Below are positions 34,900-43,666 of a DNA stretch of 63,750 nt, one piece after another. Each line of letters starts with the position of its first letter. The first letter of the stretch is position 1. The DNA is from Prevotella sp. GTDB taxonomy: Bacteria; Bacteroidota; Bacteroidia; Bacteroidales; Bacteroidaceae. Below the pieces are notes generated by a model, which searched no databases, was not told the DNA's origin, and saw only the letters and a program-made list of their open reading frames with translations. The position numbers and the translations under genes are program-made. The stretch covers positions 1-63,750 of the forward strand of contig JAFULM010000013.1 of assembly GCA_017483185.1 (NCBI GenBank). The letters are read 5' to 3'.

Positions 34900-36098
34900 G
34901 AAATATATTATTTGTATTTATATTATGTATCTCCTTTGCCGATATAGTCTCTGCCCAAACAATGCATTCGATTATATTCGCAAATATGGAAGAGCAAGGA
35001 CGTGAGGTGGACCGTACGGCAGAGATGCGGAATATGACCGAATTTTGCAACATGGTTGCGTCGTCACTTGGCTATAGTCATGATTTGCGCCGACATAGCG
35101 GACGTGAGTTTACATCAGTAATGCTTGAAAGAGAAATTGCTTCGTTGAATGTCAATGACGATGATATTGTTTTGTTCTATTATGACGGTCATGGATGTAA
35201 TTGGGATGATGATGATTGGCCACACATGGCTCTGCTTGACAAACAATATTGGGCAACTACTGCTTACAATAAGTTGAAAGCAGTGAGTAAAAGAGCGAAA
35301 CTCCTTCTTTGCATAGCAAGTTGTTGCAACATGGATTCTGAGGGACAACGCAGAGCAAGTAATAACTATGCTTTATCTACAATAGATAGGGACAAGGTGC
35401 GTAAGTTGTTTACCGGATTTCGCGGAAGACGTTCTATTATAACATCGGCAAGTATACGTGGGCAATATTCTTGGAGTTGGACTGGTGGAATTACACCGGG
35501 ATCTCAATATACGATAAGTTTGAGAAAGGTGATAAAAGACGCTGTGTCCGGTGCTTCAAACACAGAATTGACATGGGAGAGTATTTTGAAAGCTACAGAG
35601 AAACAAACATTGGCGTATTCAGAAGGGAAACAATTACCGCAGTTTAAAATAGAAGAAAATGCCGGTACCTCAGCAATCACGAGAACAACAGTTTCTACCA
35701 AACAAATAGCGTCGTCTGCTGATATTGAGAATGTATGGGTTGAACATAACATGATGTTGAATGGTGTTAAGTGTATGGTAATTCATGTGAGATTCAAGAC
35801 ACATTATATGAACGAACAAGGTGGAAGGCTTGTGGCATTTTTTGATAGTCCGAAAGGGGTTGGTTTGCGTGATACCAACGGACGCTACAGAACGGTAGAT
35901 GGAAATGTATGCGTAGGGTCTGATTTCGGTTCTCACTATGAACATTCACTTTTTGAGGATCTGAAACTTGTCATGCCTAACTCTGAAATTCATCCGAAAC
36001 AAGGGACGAAAACCTATTATATCAGAGCTTTTGTGTATGATTTCAAACAAGGGAAATATATAGCAAATAGTGATTTCATATCATTTAATATGCAATGA
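34896..36098 (+). CDS. Exported caspase-like (peptidase C14) protein 2
   Basis: This 400-residue protein has a signal peptide (MRNILFVFILCISFADIVSA). The caspase domain spans about 22-235 with His99 in IVLFYYDGHGCNW and Cys144 in LLLCIASCCNMDS. The C-terminal domain (about 270-400) differs from that of caspase 1 and looks like a beta-sandwich (GVKCMVIHVRFKTHYMNEQG ... YYIRAFVYDFKQGKY). The two proteases are distant paralogues at opposite ends of the operon, with different tails, suggesting different targets or localisation. The start overlaps the upstream stop (ATGA). Confidence 0.8.
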   Translation: MRNILFVFILCISFADIVSAQTMHSIIFANMEEQGREVDRTAEMRNMTEFCNMVASSLGYSHDLRRHSGREFTSVMLEREIASLNVNDDDIVLFYYDGHGCNWDDDDWPHMALLDKQYWATTAYNKLKAVSKRAKLLLCIASCCNMDSEGQRRASNNYALSTIDRDKVRKLFTGFRGRRSIITSASIRGQYSWSWTGGITPGSQYTISLRKVIKDAVSGASNTELTWESILKATEKQTLAYSEGKQLPQFKIEENAGTSAITRTTVSTKQIASSADIENVWVEHNMMLNGVKCMVIHVRFKTHYMNEQGGRLVAFFDSPKGVGLRDTNGRYRTVDGNVCVGSDFGSHYEHSLFEDLKLVMPNSEIHPKQGTKTYYIRAFVYDFKQGKYIANSDFISFNMQ

Positions 36099-36140
36099 CA
36101 TGATATCAAGATTTAATAAACATAATTAAATACACGCTTT

Positions 36141-38540
36141 ATGAGAACAAGTTACAAGAAAAGCCTAATTAAGCGATTTTCCATGTTCTACTTCGTTGGA
36201 TTTCTTACATTATTAAATGTATGTGCAGAACCAACGGATCCTAATGTAATAAAGAAAGTCAAATTGAGTGACGGAAAAATTGTTTCATTGCGTTTGCGTG
36301 GTGATGAATATGCCCATTTTTGGATAAATAATAAAGATGGAAAAAAATACCAGCAATTAAAGGAAGATGTTTGGAAACAATTGGAAGAGAGGGATGTTTC
36401 TAATATGCTGAAAGAAGCAAAAAAGAAGCGGACGGAAAGTTCTGATTATTTGTCTGTAAAAAAGATAACTAAGGGGATGACCGGATTAAAAAGAGTTCCG
36501 GTTATTCTTGTAGAATTCACTGATGTTAAGTTTGAGAAGGGACATGATGAAATGTTATTTGATAGACTATTGAATGAGCCTGGATATAAAGAAGGGCGTT
36601 TGGTAGGTAGTGTAAGAGATTATTTTCTTGCCCAAAGCAACGGGTTGTTAGACCTGCAATTTGACGTTGCAGGGCCTGTCACGTTATCTAACAGCATGTC
36701 ATACTATGCCGGAGAAGATGGTTATGAACATTGTGGTGAGATGGCGATGGAGGCATGTCGCCTTGTGGATGATTATGTTGATTTCTCACAATATGACTGG
36801 GATGGCGATGGTATGGTTAATCAGGTCTTTCTGATTTATGCGGGTCACAGCCAATCGACAAGCGGCAATAAGGAAGATATATGGGCTCATAAAGGTCGGG
36901 TCTCAAACCGTATGGTTCAAGATGGGATGATTATATATGATTATGCCTGTTCTCCGGAGTTGCGTTCTGTTCAAAATGAGAATGTCATTGAAGGAATAGG
37001 TACATTTTGTCATGAGTTCTCACATTGTCTCGGCCTTCCTGATATGTATGACGGAACAAACGAAAACTATGGAACCGGGAATTGGGATCTTATGGGCACT
37101 GGATGTCACAATGGAAACGGATATATACCAGCCGGGTATACTGCATTCGACAAAATGTACATGGGGTGGCAAGAACCGATAGTCTTGAATGAATATTCAG
37201 AAGTGACATCAATGCGTCCGATGAGTGAAGGTGGCGATTTTTATCTTATTCCTAATGATAATTGTGAAAATGAATATTATCTGCTGGAGAATCGTCAAAA
37301 AACAGGTTGGGACACAGAACTTCCGGGGCATGGTATGCTTATAACACATATAGACTATGACGAGTATTTGTTCGGCAAGAATATTGTTAACAGAACAGGC
37401 ATAGATGGGAATGATCATGAAAGATGCGGAATCGTTCTCGCGGATAATGACAAAACAATAAACTTCAGTAATTATTACGAGTATCTCAAAGATTTGCAGG
37501 GAGACCTTTGGCCATACGAATCGAATAATAGCTTGACTAATACTTCTGTTCCTGCTGCTACATTATTCAATAGAAATATTGACGGCTCATATTTATTGAA
37601 CAAACCTGTAACGTCAATAATGGAAAATGGAGATGGAACCATGAGCTTTGTTTTCAATAATGACTTTATCGGGAATCCCGATAATTGTTATTTGACTTGT
37701 AGAAATGACACGCTCAGGTTTAGCTCAGCATCAAGCGTAGAATATAAGATTACAATATCAAATAAGTCTTATGTAGATTACAACCGTCCAATAGAAGCCC
37801 ATCTTTATAAATATGTGGATGGGAATGTCATGGAAGTGGGGCACGATATTATAACGACGAATTTGGGACAAGGTGAAGAAAGTGATTTTGTCTTTAATGT
37901 TGGCGGACTTAGTGGAACGGATCAACTATACATAACTGTGGAATATTATGACAGCAAGGATTCGCAGGTCAGAACCAAATTATGTGAAAAGGATTTTTGT
38001 CTTGAAGATATAGACAAATTTAATGTTTCTGTTGAAGATCATAATTTGTTTATAACGTCAAAAAACAGTATCCAACTTGATATTATTGCTCACAATGAGT
38101 CCTACTATGATTTTACGACAGGCATAGGTGTGTATATATATACAGATGGGGATTCCAAGGCAGTGAAAGGTCTGACATTAAAGGACCCGATACCATCTTA
38201 TGGCTCAAAACGTTTTGTGTTTGATTTTGATGGCTTGGAGGAGAATGTTGTTTATCATGCCAATGTGTACGCAGCAAAGATGAATGAAGCTGTTGATGGA
38301 CATTGGAGCTTTCTCAATGAAAGATATTATTTTGTAATCAATGACTATACAATAACTAATATAAATACGGCCGATAGCAGGAAATACAGTTTTGACGATG
38401 AAAGGATGTGTTTGTATTCCATTGATGGAAGACAATTGGAAACTGTTGATGGCCGTTCTGTAAAAAAGATTAAGAACAAGGGCGTATATATTATCAAATC
38501 ATTAAAAAGTGGTGAAACAAAGAAGATTGTTATAAATTGA
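36141..38540 (+). CDS. M6-family metalloprotease with T9SS sorting tail
   Basis: This 799-residue protein resembles immune inhibitor A-type M6 peptidases. After a signal sequence (about 1-30), the catalytic domain carries VPVILVEFTDVKF, VRDYFLAQSNGLLDLQFDVAGPV and the zinc site FCHEFSHCLGLPDMYDG (His291-Glu-x-x-His295). Downstream are NWDLMGTGCH and two beta-domains. The last 85 residues are a type A sorting tail (CLYSIDGRQLETVDGR, NKGVYIIKSLKSGETKK), so secretion through the type IX system is likely. It begins 42 bases after caspase 2 and ends at a long hairpin, so it probably belongs to the same operon. Confidence 0.87.
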   Translation: MRTSYKKSLIKRFSMFYFVGFLTLLNVCAEPTDPNVIKKVKLSDGKIVSLRLRGDEYAHFWINNKDGKKYQQLKEDVWKQLEERDVSNMLKEAKKKRTESSDYLSVKKITKGMTGLKRVPVILVEFTDVKFEKGHDEMLFDRLLNEPGYKEGRLVGSVRDYFLAQSNGLLDLQFDVAGPVTLSNSMSYYAGEDGYEHCGEMAMEACRLVDDYVDFSQYDWDGDGMVNQVFLIYAGHSQSTSGNKEDIWAHKGRVSNRMVQDGMIIYDYACSPELRSVQNENVIEGIGTFCHEFSHCLGLPDMYDGTNENYGTGNWDLMGTGCHNGNGYIPAGYTAFDKMYMGWQEPIVLNEYSEVTSMRPMSEGGDFYLIPNDNCENEYYLLENRQKTGWDTELPGHGMLITHIDYDEYLFGKNIVNRTGIDGNDHERCGIVLADNDKTINFSNYYEYLKDLQGDLWPYESNNSLTNTSVPAATLFNRNIDGSYLLNKPVTSIMENGDGTMSFVFNNDFIGNPDNCYLTCRNDTLRFSSASSVEYKITISNKSYVDYNRPIEAHLYKYVDGNVMEVGHDIITTNLGQGEESDFVFNVGGLSGTDQLYITVEYYDSKDSQVRTKLCEKDFCLEDIDKFNVSVEDHNLFITSKNSIQLDIIAHNESYYDFTTGIGVYIYTDGDSKAVKGLTLKDPIPSYGSKRFVFDFDGLEENVVYHANVYAAKMNEAVDGHWSFLNERYYFVINDYTITNINTADSRKYSFDDERMCLYSIDGRQLETVDGRSVKKIKNKGVYIIKSLKSGETKKIVIN

Positions 38541-38549
38541 TCATTGAAA

Positions 38550-38607
38550 AGAGACCTTACTCCGCCGAAACAATTAAACTTGCTATAATTGTTCCGGTGG
38601 AGAAGGT
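38550..38607. terminator. Long hairpin closing the protease operon
   Basis: AGACCTTACTCCGCCGAAAC and its near-complement GTTCCGGTGGAGAAGGTCT form an imperfect stem of about 24 bp. It lies right after the M6 protease stop codon and fits a terminator role, though the following T run is short. Confidence 0.55.
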
Positions 38608-38669
38608 CTATTCGGCATGTATAAAACAAAGCGAATCTCGTGCAATACATCAATCTTTTAAAATAAACC

Positions 38670-38700
38670 TTTGTGGACATTCTTTTTGTTTGTAACTTTG
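38670..38700 (+). promoter_or_regulatory. Consensus promoter of the NADAR gene
   Basis: TTTG (38670-38673), 19 bases, TAACTTTG (38693-38700): an exact fit to the Bacteroidetes primary promoter consensus. In the leader, CTACTTA (38752-38758) and TAAGTAG (38767-38773) form an inverted repeat, a possible operator or hairpin. Confidence 0.75.
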
Positions 38701-38810
38701 TCATGTGTCAGAAAAACTTATCTGATTTGTTTTGCGGCACAAAACTAAGTACTACTTATAAATAACTAAGTAGCGAATTTTAAGGTAACAAGTAAATCTG
38801 TTGTATTGCG

Positions 38811-39830
38811 ATGAAGCATAATAAACAAAACTTGATAAATGCTTGCAATGCATTTGTGCGAGATGATTTCGTGTTCTTTTGGAAGCACACTGATATGGAA
38901 AAGGGTGTTGGCAAATCTTGTCTGAGTCAGTGGTATATGTGCTCATTTGTGGTAGATGACGTATGTTACAACTGCGCCGAGCAATATATGATGGCAGAGA
39001 AGGCTCGCATCTTTGGTGATAAGGACGCATGGCATCAGATTATGGTATCGTATGACCCGATGACAATAAAGAAGTTGGGCAGAAAGGTGAGGAACTTCAA
39101 TGCTTATGTGTGGAAGAAAAACTGTCAGGAGGTAGTCAAGAAAGGCAATATTGCTAAATTTTCTCAAAATCCAAAGCTGAAGGAATACCTGTTTGGAACT
39201 GGCGACAAAATCTTGGTTGAAGCATCATCCAAAGATATCATCTGGGGCATCGGATTGGCAGAAGATGCTATAGAGGCTTGTAATCCATGTCTCTGGCATG
39301 GGGAAAACCTGCTTGGCTTTACGCTGATGGAGGTGAGAGATGTGCTAAGAGGAAAGGTGGAAGAATCGGAGAACGATGTGAAGAAAACTTTGCTTATGTG
39401 GACTTTGGGTGCAGGCAATTCTGCCCGTCGATACAGTTTTGAAGATCCTATGCCGCGGAAAACAGAAGTAGCAACGGTATGGGGAGAACCATTATCTCAG
39501 TTCGTTTCCGTGTCTCAGGATTTTTATCTCACTGCTCAACAAATGGATGTAATCAGATATGGACATATACCTGACGCTATGGAGGACCATTGGTATATGT
39601 ATTGTGACGATAATGCCATTCACTACCTCCGAAGTTGGACAGGGTTTCATTTTGCCGAAGCTATTTACGAGAAGTGTGGGGACGGGTATCGTATTACAGA
39701 GTTGCGTTTGAACAACAATCCCAATGAATATGAGTTTGGTAGCGAGGATGCTGTCATAGCATTGTTTTATGCCTTGCTTATAAGCGAATACGGTGGTGAT
39801 GCCTCGGCATATTGGAAAGCGGCAATTTAG
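38811..39830 (+). CDS. NADAR-domain protein fused to an unknown C-terminal domain
   Basis: This 339-residue cytoplasmic protein has no signal peptide. Residues about 15-185 form a NADAR (YbiA/DUF1768) domain with the motifs SQWYMCSFVVDD, YNCAEQYMMAEKARIFGD, KEYLFGTGDKILVEASSKD and IIWGIGLAEDA. NADAR proteins cleave N-glycosidic bonds of ADP-ribose compounds, and some remove ADP-ribose from guanine in nucleic acids. Residues about 200-339 (AMEDHWYMYCDDNAIHYLRSW, TELRLNNNPNEYEF) form a separate domain I cannot name. It has its own promoter. A role in NAD/ADP-ribose-based conflict is plausible but inferred. Confidence 0.8.
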   Translation: MKHNKQNLINACNAFVRDDFVFFWKHTDMEKGVGKSCLSQWYMCSFVVDDVCYNCAEQYMMAEKARIFGDKDAWHQIMVSYDPMTIKKLGRKVRNFNAYVWKKNCQEVVKKGNIAKFSQNPKLKEYLFGTGDKILVEASSKDIIWGIGLAEDAIEACNPCLWHGENLLGFTLMEVRDVLRGKVEESENDVKKTLLMWTLGAGNSARRYSFEDPMPRKTEVATVWGEPLSQFVSVSQDFYLTAQQMDVIRYGHIPDAMEDHWYMYCDDNAIHYLRSWTGFHFAEAIYEKCGDGYRITELRLNNNPNEYEFGSEDAVIALFYALLISEYGGDASAYWKAAI

Positions 39831-39854
39831 TATTTGTTCTACTTGTTTGTAAAT

Positions 39855-40499
39855 ATGTCGCAAATGAAGAATTGTATATTTGGGTTGTTATTACTCTGTG
39901 CGTTTTCCATACTGATTGGTAGTTGCAAGAGGAGTGGCTCCACGATCTCATCAATATCTGAAAAGGGAAGGGCTGCTGTGCCGGTTATCTGTGTATATAC
40001 GATAGGTGATGTCCGTGAAGAGTTAAAGGAGGCCATGATGGATTCTCTTAGGAATTATTATCCCAAATGCAGGATGGCCGGCAATATCCAATTACCTGAT
40101 GTTGCTCTTACGACTAAACGGAAAGACCATAGACGGTATAGAGCAGACCTCTTGAACGAGGTGCTTTGTAAATACAAGTCCGATTCAACAATTGTCATTG
40201 GACTTACTCAGGCAGACATTGGGCTTGACAATTTCCGAGGCCGTGCCCATAGCGGAATAATGGGACTTGCCAGCGGTATCGGAACAGGCGTGGCTGTATT
40301 CTCTTCCTATCGTCCTCATGGTAATGGTCAGATGTTCTGTGTAATGCTTCATGAAATAGGTCATGCTCAAGGCTTACGGCACTGTTCTGATACAAAATGT
40401 ATGATGCAGAATGCTAATGGCGGCAATCCTTTCAGCAAAACAAATGTATTCTGCGACAAGTGCAAGAACTATATGAAATCCAAATCTTGGAGGCTATGA
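39855..40499 (+). CDS. Archaemetzincin-like zinc metallopeptidase, lipoprotein
   Basis: This 214-residue protein has a lipoprotein signal (CIFGLLLLCAFSILIGSC). The zinc motif is HEIGHAQGLRHC, followed by SDTKCMMQ and a C-terminal FCDKC: the archaemetzincin pattern with the extra four-Cys zinc site. Archaemetzincins are usually cytoplasmic and of unknown substrate, so lipid anchoring is notable. I place the start at MSQMKN (39855) because the upstream in-frame codons from 39834 would put a hydrophobic stretch before the signal. It follows the NADAR gene by only 24 bases, so co-transcription is likely. Confidence 0.78.
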   Translation: MSQMKNCIFGLLLLCAFSILIGSCKRSGSTISSISEKGRAAVPVICVYTIGDVREELKEAMMDSLRNYYPKCRMAGNIQLPDVALTTKRKDHRRYRADLLNEVLCKYKSDSTIVIGLTQADIGLDNFRGRAHSGIMGLASGIGTGVAVFSSYRPHGNGQMFCVMLHEIGHAQGLRHCSDTKCMMQNANGGNPFSKTNVFCDKCKNYMKSKSWRL

Positions 40500-40579
40500 T
40501 GGCTTCTACTATTGAAAAACTGCTATTGAAAAACTGAAACCCTTTGCAAAAGCGAAAGTACGGACCGTTTGCACACAAT

Positions 40580-40731
40580 CAGGCTGTGTGATAGACGTCT
40601 ATTCCATATCCGGTGCGCATCTGACGAAAGACACCGTTACGCTCAACAGCGCCGCAGCTGCCGGTGTCTATGTCATCAAGGCAACAGCCGCCGACGGCAC
40701 GGTGGCATCAGCAAAGATGGTCATCCGATAA
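40580..40731 (+). pseudogene. Fragment of a T9SS C-terminal tail gene
   Basis: The frame reads CVIDVYSISGAHLTKDTV and then ends in ADGTVASAKMVIR, nearly identical to the end of the 1219-residue T9SS protein (19606-23265), with a short deletion after the LTK. Homology continues past the stop codon, through the terminator hairpin, to about 40846 (matching 23110-23388). Upstream codons (AIEKLKPFAKAKVRTVCTQS) do not match and an in-frame TGA lies just before them. It is a duplicated gene end without the rest of its gene, in the same orientation as the parent. Confidence 0.8.
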
Positions 40732-41123
40732 ACGTCGGTACGACTGTCTTATAAGTATGGAAATGGGGATTCTCTTGAGTCCCCATCTCTTGTTTTCATA
40801 CGCCTCCTCGTTGTCTTTGCCGATTCTCTTGTGGCGGAGTGTGGGGTGAGTTAATAGTATAAGGGAATGTATGAAAATTGCTCCATGATTGGAAATCTAC
40901 TTCCAAGGGGGTGAGGATTTCGGATTTTATCGCTATCTTTGCCATGTCTGTTACGGTTTCCTTTATCTTTGGATTCGCAAACTGAGATAAGTGAAAACTC
41001 TAATATGGCAAAATTCTGGGCCGCTCAGTTCTGCTGCTTGCATAAGCAAGAACATTTTGCTGCATAAGAACTTATATAAAATAATTATTAATTAAGTTGC
41101 GGAATAAAGGTTTTACAACTTAA
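40732..41123. other. Intergenic region, no gene seen
   Basis: It begins with the duplicated terminator (about 40757-40790) of the T9SS fragment, then AT-rich DNA without a convincing gene. The possible lost first exon-equivalent of the AbiC-like gene would have lain at its right end. Confidence 0.55.
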
Positions 41124-41942
41124 CGGTTTGGAGATACAATTGGAGGAATAACCGCTCCGTTTTTTGCAATATGTTCTATATATGTTACTTTTTTAGCATT
41201 TTGGATTCAGTATAAATTTAATTCAGCTCAGAAAACAGATCTTGATAAAGAGCGATTCGAACACAATTTCTTTTCTTATCTTGACGTATTAATGCGACAA
41301 GAGCAAGGGTGTGCTCTTGAAAATGTAGGATTTGGCAAACAAGTGTTCCACTATATGTTCTACGAATATAAAGCTATCTATAACATTGTTCACACGGGTA
41401 AATATTTAAAAGCTGTGACAGATTTAACGGAGCGCAGGAACGAGGAATTCAATCTGTGCTATTCTATTTTTATAAATGGGGTAAGCAAAGGTTCAACTTA
41501 TCGTTTGAATAAAGAGGTTGCGGAAGCATGCAAACCCGATGTTCTGTCATTAAATAGGAAACTATTGAATATTCAAAAAGAAATTCTGAATGGAGAGCGA
41601 AAGAGATATCCTAAATACTTAAGAGACTATGAGAGACAAAGAATAAAAATGTTTGATGGACATAGGCTTCGATTGATTTCCTATTTCAGAATGTCGTGCA
41701 TGGTTCTTCAATACATCAATACAGAAGATGAGTGTAAACGTGATTTCTACATCAATGTGTGCTTATCTCATTTTTCAGAACATCAATTGGGGCTATTGCT
41801 GCTGATGATGAATCAAGACGAGTTTGAAAGCAAGGTTTTTATTGATAATAAAGTTAAGGATTTCTTTAATAGTAACTTATTTAGAAATCGCTATCTTCCT
41901 GCTGAGACGATGCGATATAATGATGAAAAATTTATTGGGTAG
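41124..41942 (+). pseudogene. 5'-truncated AbiC-like phage abortive infection protein
   Basis: The open frame runs from an in-frame TAA at 41121. Its first part reads FGDTIGGITAPFFAICSIYV and then a second hydrophobic stretch (TFLAFWIQYKFNSAQ), followed by DLDKERFEHNFFSYLDVL. This transmembrane-then-KERFExxFF arrangement matches putative AbiC proteins, which begin with two membrane helices. There is no start codon for the first part; the first ATG is at 41292, after the membrane segment. The first helix and start codon appear to be lost, so the gene is probably inactive, or it uses a rare start. The family call is by pattern only. Confidence 0.5.
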
Positions 41943-42464
41943 TTTTATAGAATTTTAAATCCGCAACAGTCATAATGAAATGAAGATTTTCCGAATACAA
42001 ATCCGTTGTGATATCGCCCCCTGTTATGACTCACAAAGAAATATCATTATGAACCACCCCTTTACTCCATAAAGCGATTTAAGGCAATACACACATTCAG
42101 ACCGCGAAGTTGCCAGTTTCATCCGAAATCAGCCTGAAACACTTTGGCATAAGCATTATTGTTAGTGTAGAGTTTCTTGCCACTATACATATTATATAAT
42201 TTTTGGTAGACCCTGAACAGTAGAATTCTACTATGTCCCGATATACTTCTCAAAAATGCGGAATTTTGAGAAGTATCCGTCGTTTGCTTCTCAAAATTCT
42301 GCATTTTTGAGAAGTATTCACTACCGTTGTTTCAAAATGACAAGTGTTTTTGAACGTAGCCGACAAACCATGTGGAGCAATCATTTGACTGCTGACTAAG
42401 CCGACGACGCAATCTTTAACGCAATCTTTTTTCTAAATAAAATCATTTTCTTTATCACGACCTA
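41943..42464. other. Intergenic region with paired palindromes, no gene seen
   Basis: No coding frame is supported. Two roughly 30-bp palindromes occur at 42245-42274 and 42287-42314 (listed separately). Confidence 0.6.
42245..42314. repeat. Paired palindromes left of the fic gene
   Basis: The first unit, 42245-42274, is ACTTCTCAAAAATGCGG with the complement-like ATTTTGAGAAGT. The second, 42287-42314, is CTTCTCAAAATTCTGC with ATTTTTGAGAAG. Both share CTTCTCAAAA/TTTTGAGAAG ends and a roughly 12-base spacer (ATCCGTCGTTTG). A matching pair lies right of fic. Confidence 0.85.
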
Positions 42465-42494
42465 TTTATAATTCGGGATTTTTATATACATTTG
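42465..42494 (+). promoter_or_regulatory. Probable fic promoter
   Basis: TTTA (42465-42468) and TACATTTG (42487-42494), 18 bases apart. The expected transcription start is almost at the ATG (42506), giving a nearly leaderless mRNA. Confidence 0.55.
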
Positions 42495-42505
42495 CGTTGG
42501 AGATT

Positions 42506-43666
42506 ATGAAAACAGACGTTATGACTCAATATAAGATTCCACACCTGCCCCTCCCTTATGATTTGGAGACTAGGGAAATTCTCAAGCAACTCAACCAAGC
42601 CAATCGGAGGTTGGCGGAACTGAAAGGGGTTGCATTGACAATTCCAAATGAGAATATTCTGATTAGTACTTTGACGTTGCAAGAAGCAAAAGATAGCTCG
42701 GAAGTAGAAAACATCGTGACGACTCAGGATGATTTGTATCAGGGCGCGGCATCGTCTACCGATATTGCCATAAATGCATCTACAAAGGAAGTTCTGAATT
42801 ATAGAGAAGCACTTGAGCACGGATTTAATCTTGTCAAAAGAAAAGGGATCCTGACATCCTCAGTGATAAAAGAAATACAGAAACAGCTTGAACATAATTC
42901 AGCAGGATTTCGCTGTTTGCCGGGAACAGCCCTTAGACGTTCCGACGGGGAAGTGGTCTATACTCCCCCGCAGGACCAACAGATGATATTGGACTTGATG
43001 GACAATCTGGAGCAATTCATCAACGACGATAGCATCTGTGACCTTGACCCGTTAATAAAGCTGGCTATCATTCACCATCAGTTTGAAAGTATTCATCCAT
43101 TCTATGATGGAAACGGGAGGACAGGACGTATAATTTGCGTTTTGTTTCTCGTTCTTACCGGACGATTGGATCTTCCGATTTTATATCTGAGTCGTTATAT
43201 AACCCATAACAAAGGAGAATATTATCGTCTTATACAAGCTATTCGAGACAAAAATGAAGATAATGCCGAGGAATGGCGAACTTGGATACTTTTTATGTTG
43301 AAAGGTATAGAGGCAACGGCCATTGAAACAACTCGTCTTGTAAAAGGTATATCTCAATTGATGGCGCAATTCAAAGCAATACTTCGTCCAAGATTTGGGA
43401 AGCAATATCGCCACGAACTTCTTAATAATCTGTTTTTTCATCCATATACCAAGGTCGAATTTCTTGAAAAAGAACTGGATGTAAGCAGAGCAACGGCGAC
43501 TCGCTATTTGAACGGATTGGTAGAGACGGGGCTTGTTGATAAGGTTAAAATCGGGAGGACTCATTATTATATAAATATTCCTTTGATGACGTTGTTCATG
43601 AGTGTGTCAGATTCAGAAACGACCAAATCCGTTCCTCCAATAGAGTCTATTACAGACCCCAGTTAA
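42506..43666 (+). CDS. Fic family protein (AMP-transferase type) with winged helix
   Basis: This 386-residue protein has the Fic active site IHPFYDGNGRTGRI with catalytic His197. The N-terminal region contains SSEVENIVTT, matching the (S/T)xxxE(G/N) inhibitory helix that blocks ATP in autoinhibited Fic enzymes. The C-terminus carries a winged-helix DNA-binding domain (about 310-370: TKVEFLEKELDVSRATATRY, LVDKVKIGRTHYYI). Such proteins modify targets by AMPylation and may self-regulate. I use ATG at 42506; a TTG lies three codons upstream. The gene stands alone and is bracketed by near-identical palindrome pairs, suggesting it is a movable or repeat-regulated unit. Confidence 0.9.
   Translation: MKTDVMTQYKIPHLPLPYDLETREILKQLNQANRRLAELKGVALTIPNENILISTLTLQEAKDSSEVENIVTTQDDLYQGAASSTDIAINASTKEVLNYREALEHGFNLVKRKGILTSSVIKEIQKQLEHNSAGFRCLPGTALRRSDGEVVYTPPQDQQMILDLMDNLEQFINDDSICDLDPLIKLAIIHHQFESIHPFYDGNGRTGRIICVLFLVLTGRLDLPILYLSRYITHNKGEYYRLIQAIRDKNEDNAEEWRTWILFMLKGIEATAIETTRLVKGISQLMAQFKAILRPRFGKQYRHELLNNLFFHPYTKVEFLEKELDVSRATATRYLNGLVETGLVDKVKIGRTHYYINIPLMTLFMSVSDSETTKSVPPIESITDPS

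Noticed and set aside
29460-36098. Caspase genes as a cytoplasmic anti-phage caspase (CATP/gasdermin-type) system
   Set aside because: Both proteases have clear signal peptides and all neighbours are exported. No gasdermin-like or sensor NTPase gene is present, so an intracellular abortive-infection reading does not fit.
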